The translations under genes were made by a program, and so were the position numbers. Below the pieces are notes generated by a model. That model made no database searches and was not told where the DNA came from. It saw only the letters and a program-made list of their open reading frames with translations. This document shows, one piece after another, positions 58,874 through 64,000 of a DNA stretch of 64,000 nt (positions within the stretch are counted from its first letter, which is position 1; each line of letters starts with the position of its first letter). Source of the DNA: Rehmannia glutinosa (lineage: Eukaryota; Streptophyta; Magnoliopsida; Lamiales; Orobanchaceae); contig CM071930.1 in the NCBI GenBank assembly GCA_016081115.2, positions 34,673,641-34,737,640 on the forward strand, in the 5' to 3' direction.

Positions 58874-61800
58874 ATGGACAAGAGTTGGATGCATGCAGTC
58901 AAGTGGTCTAAGACTTATGTTGATGGGGTAAATAATTTTATGAAATTTGTTGAATCTCATATGAGTCAGGAATGCGATATTCGATGTCCATGTATAGACT
59001 GTTTGAACTTAGTAATAAAAGATAAAAAAACTGTTAAAAATCATATTCTGGTGCGTGGGATAGATCCGGGGTACATCACATGGTTTTATCATGGTGAACC
59101 AAGTTCAAATAATCGAGATAGTACACCTACTAATGTGGATGATGGAATCCATAATGAGTCGTTAGACGAAAATGATGAAGAGTATGAAGATGATGGTCTT
59201 AATGACATGTTATTTGACCTTGGAGAGCAGTACTATCAATCAACGAACGATGATGGCAATAATATTGATACTGGTGGTATTCCAGAATATCTCGAGACAC
59301 TTATAAAGGATGCTAAAACTGAACTATATCCAGGCTATAAAAAGATTTCAAGAACATCTTTTATCATTCAGCTGCTTCACTTGAAAGTATATAATAGATT
59401 GAGTAATAAGACTATAGACATGATTTTGAGGTTGATGAAACTGTCTTTTCCTGATGGAGAGACACTTCCGAATTCTTACTATGAAGCTAAAAGATTTCTG
59501 CGAGACTTGGGATTAGGATATGAATGCATTCATGCTTGTAAATACGATTGTGCCTTATTTTGGAAAGAGAATACAAAGTTGGAGAATTGCCCCACGTGTG
59601 GGACTTCTCGATGGAAGGTCAACGATGGGGTAGGGAAAAAGATACCACAAAAGATTTTAAGGTATTTCCCATTGAAACCCCGACTTCAGCGCCTTTTCAT
59701 GTCTCAGAAAACTTCAAAAAAGATGGTGTGGCATAAAGAAAAACGCATTGACGATGATTATATGCGGCACCCAGCAGATTCCATAGCATGGAAACAATTT
59801 GATGTCGAGTTTCCATGGTTTGCAAGTGATCCCAGAAATGTTAGGCTAGCTCTAGTTGCAGATGGTTTTAATCCATTTGGAAACTTAAGCACCACTTACA
59901 GCATGTGGCCAGTAATTCTAGCCCCATTGAATCTCCCACCCTGGGATTGCATGAAAGATCCATTCTTTATGTTGACTTTGCTAATTCCAGGGAAGAATTC
60001 ACCTGGAAAAGACATTGATGTCTACTTACAGCCGTTAATTGAGGAGTTAAAAGAATTGTGGGTAGAGGGGGCAGAAACCTTTGATGTTGCTTGTAAGAAG
60101 AAATTCCAATTGCATGTTGCTGTTTTGTGGACAATAAATGACTTTCCAGCATATGGTGATCTTTCTGGATGGAGTACCAAAGGGTACATGGCTTGTCCAG
60201 TTTGTAATGAGCATACGTGTTCCATTCGATTGCAAAATAAGATATGTTACATGGGACATCGCCGTTTTTTACCAAAAGATCATGCTTGGAGAAGAAGTAG
60301 GTTGTTTAATGGAAAAAGAGAAGATAACGAAGCACCTAGAGATTTAACTGAGGAGGATTTGTTTATGCAATTGGACAGACTAGAAAACATCACACCAGGC
60401 AAGCATGGCAACAAAAAAAGGAAACGGAAACCAGAGGAATTGAACTGGACTAAACGTAGCTATCTCTTTAATTTGCCATATTGGAGTAAGTTGAAGTTAA
60501 AACACAATTTAGATGTAATTCATATCGAAAAGAATATATGTGAGAGTATATTAGGTACTTTGATGAGTGTGGATGGAAAAACAAAAGATACCGTCAAGGC
60601 AAGGCAAGATTTGGAGGACATGAAAATTCGCAGGGAGTTGCACTTGATTAAGATAAGTGATGGAAAATATGTGATGTCTGCTGCATGCTATGTTATGAAA
60701 AAGAAAGAAAGACAAGATTTTTGTGAGTTTCTAAAATCTGTTAAATTTCCCGATGGGTATGCTTCAAATATCACTTGTTGTGTTAGTTCGAGTGATCAAA
60801 AGATATCTGGAATGAAAAGTCATGATTGTCATGTACTCTTACAACGAATACTTCCTGTTGGAATTCGTGGATCTTTAACTAAGGAAGTGTGCAACGTGTT
60901 GGCCGAGTTAGGCCATTTTTTTCAGCGTTTGTGTTGTAAGAAGTTAAAGAGAACTGAATTGGAAAAAATGAGAGGAGACATTTGCTTGATTTTGTGTAAA
61001 CTTGAAAAGATATATCCTCCTGCTTTCTTTGACGTCATAGTTCATTTGCCTATTCATTTACCGAATGAGGCATTGCTTGGTGGCCCAGTTCATTTTAGAT
61101 GGATGTATCCCATTGAAAGGTAATCGTCATTTTGGAGCAACAAAGTTTGTGGAATTATCAGAGGAGGAGTTCAATACGACACAATGGTTTGTCTTTCAAA
61201 ATTGTGAATAGATTGAACCATATTTCAAGTGTATAGTTTTATTTTAAACATACAAAACAAAATACACAACTATTTTATAATTTGAAATACATTTTGTAAT
61301 GGATTGTAGGAGGCACAAAGAGGAGCTTCTATTGGGTGGTTGTAAAAATATAGAACAAGAACACAAAGAGCATTTCCCTGCATGGTTCAAGAAACAAGTA
61401 ATGTTATAGTTGCAAACAAATATAAAATATCTTATCATCATATTTTGATTTTTCTCATTCTTATTTTTTCAGATGACTCAATTATATCATGAAGAACCAT
61501 CAGCAGGAAACGAATCTTTGTATTCACTTGCATGTGCACCGCACAGGTGTGCAAGAAAGTATGCTGGTTGCATTGTGAATGGAGCAAGATTTCTAACTAA
61601 AGAACGTGATAGTCATCGTAAAACTCAAAATAGTGGAATCGTGGTGGAAGGTAACCATGGCAAAGATACCATTGAATTTTATGGGGTTCTAACTGATATC
61701 ATTCAACTCGATTATGTGAAAGATAGACATGTTACTATATTTAAATGTGAATGGTTTGATCTTGGGAGTAAAAAAAGAACAGGGATACAAAAAGAAGGAA

Positions 61801-62271
61801 ATATAACAAGTGTTAAAGTTACTGGAAAATGGTATGAGGATGATTCTTATATACTAGCTGATCAAGCAAGACAAGTTTTTTTATATTCATGATCCTAAAT
61901 TAGGACGTGATTGGCGATTAGTGCAACCATTCCAACATAGACATGTTTATGATGTTGATGAGATGCAAGATGAAGAAATACATGTGGATGAATTTGTATC
62001 TGTGGAAAATGTAGTGTATCAAGAGAATGATGTAAATGATACATTTGAAGTTAGTCTTGGTGAAATAGAATCACTAAGTAGGGACGACTTGGATCCTGAA
62101 GACATTGACGAATCAATAATTGCAAAAATACCTGAAGTTGCCGAGATAACAAGTTTAGATGATGTTGATGAGGAAGATGAGTTTGATGACACTATGATTG
62201 AATATTGTAGTAGTGAAGAAGATTCTCAGAAGAACGACAATTCTGATAACGAGAGTGATGATGATAATTAG
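58874..62271 (+). pseudogene. TNP2-type CACTA transposase, broken at 3' end
   Basis: A 749-residue frame (58874-61123) starts with the transposase-associated zinc domain (MDKSWMHAVKWSKTYVDGV, CPCIDCLN), an acidic linker, then the Transposase_21 core: ALVADGFNPFG, LWTINDFPAYGDLSGWSTKG with CPVC, and DVIHIEKNICESILGT, which hold the probable DDE residues. The next block (LPVGIRGSLTKEVCNVL to RWMYPIER) is DUF4218-like. The frame then stops; the segment that normally follows MYPIER is missing. Further on, GATKFVELSEEEFNTTQWF has a TAG at 61209-61211, then a spliced RHKEELLLGG exon, a DUF4216-like exon (61473-61892), a one-base slip in a T7 run (61876-61882) and an acidic tail (to 62271). The catalytic core is intact; the protein is not. 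Confidence 0.85.
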
Positions 62272-63066
62272 GAAAGTTGATGGTAGCCTATTCAAAATGC
62301 TGAAAATTTATTGCACTGTGGTACGTGAAACTAGACTTTTTCACTCAAAAGTTCTACCCATATTGGTATTCGTGTTTGATACTTCATTAAATGCTTTTTG
62401 AAATTTCTTACAGGAAGTAGCGGAGTGTTTTTGCAGTTGGGAACCTTAATTTCTCTGTATTTGTTGTTCAGCAAATGATCAGGTGAGGTGTGTGATTATG
62501 TACTAGTTTTTGGAATTACGAATCCAATTCATTATGTAATGCATCGTAGTAAAATATCTCAATGGTTTTTGTTAATGTTTTTGATTGGCTTGCTATTCAG
62601 GATGTATGATTTTGACAGAAATGGAACTATGTGCTTTGAATGTGAGTTCATTTGTTTTATGGTCTGGTCTGTGCACTTTTTCTGGGAGTTATGCTGCCTG
62701 TCATTTGTGGTATGGGGTAGTTGGTATTTGAACTTTCGGTCAGATGTTGTTTTCTGGGAATTATGTTACCTGTCATTTTTCTTTTCTGTATTATTGGATA
62801 TGTTGTTAGGAGTATTGACAATTGTGGAATTTAGTATTATATTAAGAAATTAAAATACCGTGTCTGCATATTTTAGGTCTCAGTTTTATTTGTCACCACA
62901 TTGTTCAGGAGCTTTAATCTGATGTTTTATTGGGAATCTACAGTGACTCTTGGCTAGTGTAACATTTATACATGTATTCATTTTTTTTGTTTTCATTCTA
63001 TAAAGTCTATGCTTTCTCGGATGGTGTAGTTGTGTGCTATTTTTGAGTATTGTTAATTGTTGCACT
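62272..63066 (+). other. Downstream region of the transposase
   Basis: Probably 3' untranslated sequence, T-rich, with the acceptor-like TTCTTACAG near 62414. The hydrophobic frame at 62488-62853 is low-complexity T/G-rich and not a convincing gene. No other feature. Confidence 0.45.
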
Positions 63067-63144
63067 TAGGGGTGTCAAATCGTGTTTCGTGTCAACACGA
63101 TAACGAACATCGGAAAATAAGCGAGCAAGAGGTGGACTCAAATT
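63067..63144. other. TAGGGGTGTCAAAT terminus-like sequence
   Basis: TAGGGGTGTCAAATCGTG followed by CGTGTCAACACGATAACG looks like one end of a small plant transposon. No partner end is visible. Confidence 0.35.
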
Positions 63145-63480
63145 ATGCTGCTTGTAAAGTGCTGGTTTTTTGTTTTCATTATATTATGCACTTCATATAA
63201 GTGTTGTGAAACTGGGATCAAAGCAAATGAGACGATATCGTTGTTCATAAATGTCTCGGACAAACCTGTTAGAAAGATACCGCAGGCACTATTTGGCATA
63301 TCGTTCACATGTTGCTCACATGTTTGCAGGAGAGAAGAGGTTCAAGGGATGGAGAAAGATGAAGAATCTGGAAGCCCTGGTTGGAGTGCATATCGTTCAC
63401 ATGTTGCTAATAAATGCAATGTCACTAAACAACATGGAAGTTGGAAGGGAAATAGAAAATTATCGTTCTGCTCTTAGTGC
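63145..63480 (+). pseudogene. Possible captured host gene fragment, secreted-protein start
   Basis: The frame begins with a hydrophobic, signal-peptide-like run (WFFVFIILCTSYKCC), then NETISLFINVSDKPVRKIPQ and ALFGISF. This recalls the N-terminus of plant alpha-L-arabinofuranosidases (signal peptide, then a PIPETLFGIFFEE-like motif), but the similarity is short and ends there. A 21-bp direct repeat (63296-63316 and 63388-63408) lies inside. The rest is unrecognised. Both the identity and the capture are tentative. Confidence 0.35.
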
Positions 63481-63484
63481 TTAG

Positions 63485-64000
63485 GCTTGGGACACTGTGA
63501 ACTGGTTTTTGTTATCGTTGCCTCTCTGTTTGTTGAAAGCGGGTGACATGATGATGTTTCTGCATTTAGTGTTTGGGGGTTGATATTTTCTATGCTACTG
63601 GAATCAAATACAACATTTTTCTTCTCATTCTTGAGGTTTCACGTTTCATTTTCCATTGAAGAGTGTTGATCAGACCTAGCTGTCTTGAAGTGGCTGGAGT
63701 AGCCGATGGGAGAAGATTCTTCGAGAGGCTGTGTCAGTTCACCTGGTCTTAGTAGTTATTGGTCATTCTGTTCTTATGTATGTTAGTTTGCAATAAAACA
63801 TTATAACCTGTTGTTTTAGGTCATTCGGTATCTGAAAGTAGTGAACTTTCTTTATCTGGTTATGTATGCTGTTAACAAGTGTTTTCAACTTGTTTAGATG
63901 ACTCTTGGACAAAGTTCCTATGTTATATTTTTAATGGTGCTTTTTAAAAAAAAAAAATTAATTGTGTCATGCGTTGAGAAATTGCTTGTGATCTTGTGTA
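63485..64000. other. Unassigned right edge
   Basis: T-rich and GT-rich sequence with a short poly-A near 63948. No gene, TIR or subterminal TGACGA motif is visible. Confidence 0.5.

Larger units (their letters stand above)
52287..64000 (+). mobile_element. CACTA (En/Spm) transposon, right end outside window
   Basis: Begins with CACTACAAGAAA directly after SIRE sequence; the preceding GAA could be the 3-bp target duplication. It contains a subterminal motif field, a TNPA-like gene (minus strand) and a TNP2-type transposase (plus strand). No CACTA terminus in the opposite sense (TTTCTTGTAGTG) is seen by 64000, so the element is at least 11.7 kb. Confidence 0.88.

Noticed and set aside
60022..60275. 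Minus-strand ORFs inside the TNP2 frame
   Set aside because: Shadows of the 749-residue transposase frame, which has clear conserved motifs.
62488..62853. Hydrophobic 121-residue ORF, possible membrane protein
   Set aside because: T/G-rich low-complexity downstream sequence, no recognisable domain; the start lies just behind a possible splice site.
1..64000. CRISPR arrays, tRNA or rRNA genes, bacterial operons
   Set aside because: The tRNA-like signals are only retroelement primer sites. The tandem repeats lack a repeat-spacer pattern, and coding content is plant transposable elements throughout.

Overview
This window is repeat-rich nuclear DNA of a flowering plant, probably a eudicot (an inference from the element families; the species cannot be told). 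No bacterial, organellar or intact single-copy plant gene is visible. Almost everything belongs to nested transposable elements: Ty1/copia elements of the SIRE/Maximus type, a Ty3/gypsy chromovirus, a Ty3/gypsy Tat-type element with an antisense gene, and a long CACTA (En/Spm) DNA transposon that runs off the right edge.

Layout. 1-1711: minus-strand SIRE copy (gag, primer site, start of an LTR), then a degenerate TAATACTTTT repeat field (1745-2362). 2479-7828: plus-strand chromovirus (partial 5' LTR, primer site, decayed gag, PR, RT, RNase H). Its integrase is broken open, and its integrase C-terminus, chromodomain and partial 3' LTR reappear at 34280-35464. The gap is filled by plus-strand SIRE sequence: a truncated internal 3' part (7829-9287 and 19310-20110), an LTR (20111-21690), a full gag-pol-extra-ORF body (21817-32391) and a second LTR (32694-34279). 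A complete minus-strand SIRE (9288-19309, both LTRs, near-perfect 5-bp target duplication) sits inside the extra ORF of the truncated plus-strand copy.

35465-42748: Tat-type element on the minus strand, with one 802-bp LTR. An antisense (plus-strand) gene has its own TATA box and a canonical intron. A 785-bp tandem duplication and a 100-bp hairpin-forming tandem array follow. The pol remnant carries a second RNase H and an integrase. 42749-52286: a second, diverged SIRE subfamily on the minus strand (LTR fragments, gag-PR, a complete LTR, part of the extra ORF). 52287-64000: CACTA element with CACTACAAGAAA terminus, a subterminal field of TGACGA/TCGTCA motifs, a minus-strand TNPA-like gene that splices cleanly into an open frame, and a diverging plus-strand TNP2-type transposase that is broken near its 3' end.

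How the parts work together. Each LTR element carries or once carried LTR promoter, tRNA-Met primer site, gag, pol and polypurine tract, but nearly all coding parts have stops, frameshifts or deletions. The best preserved gene is the TNPA-like CACTA gene. The most noteworthy structures are a covarying inverted repeat just upstream of the TATA box in the SIRE LTRs, the spliced antisense gene of the Tat element with a hairpin array between it and convergent pol, and a long SIRE extra ORF that looks nuclear rather than envelope-like. Many differences between SIRE copies cluster at CAG/CTG trinucleotides, which may be a sequencing artefact.
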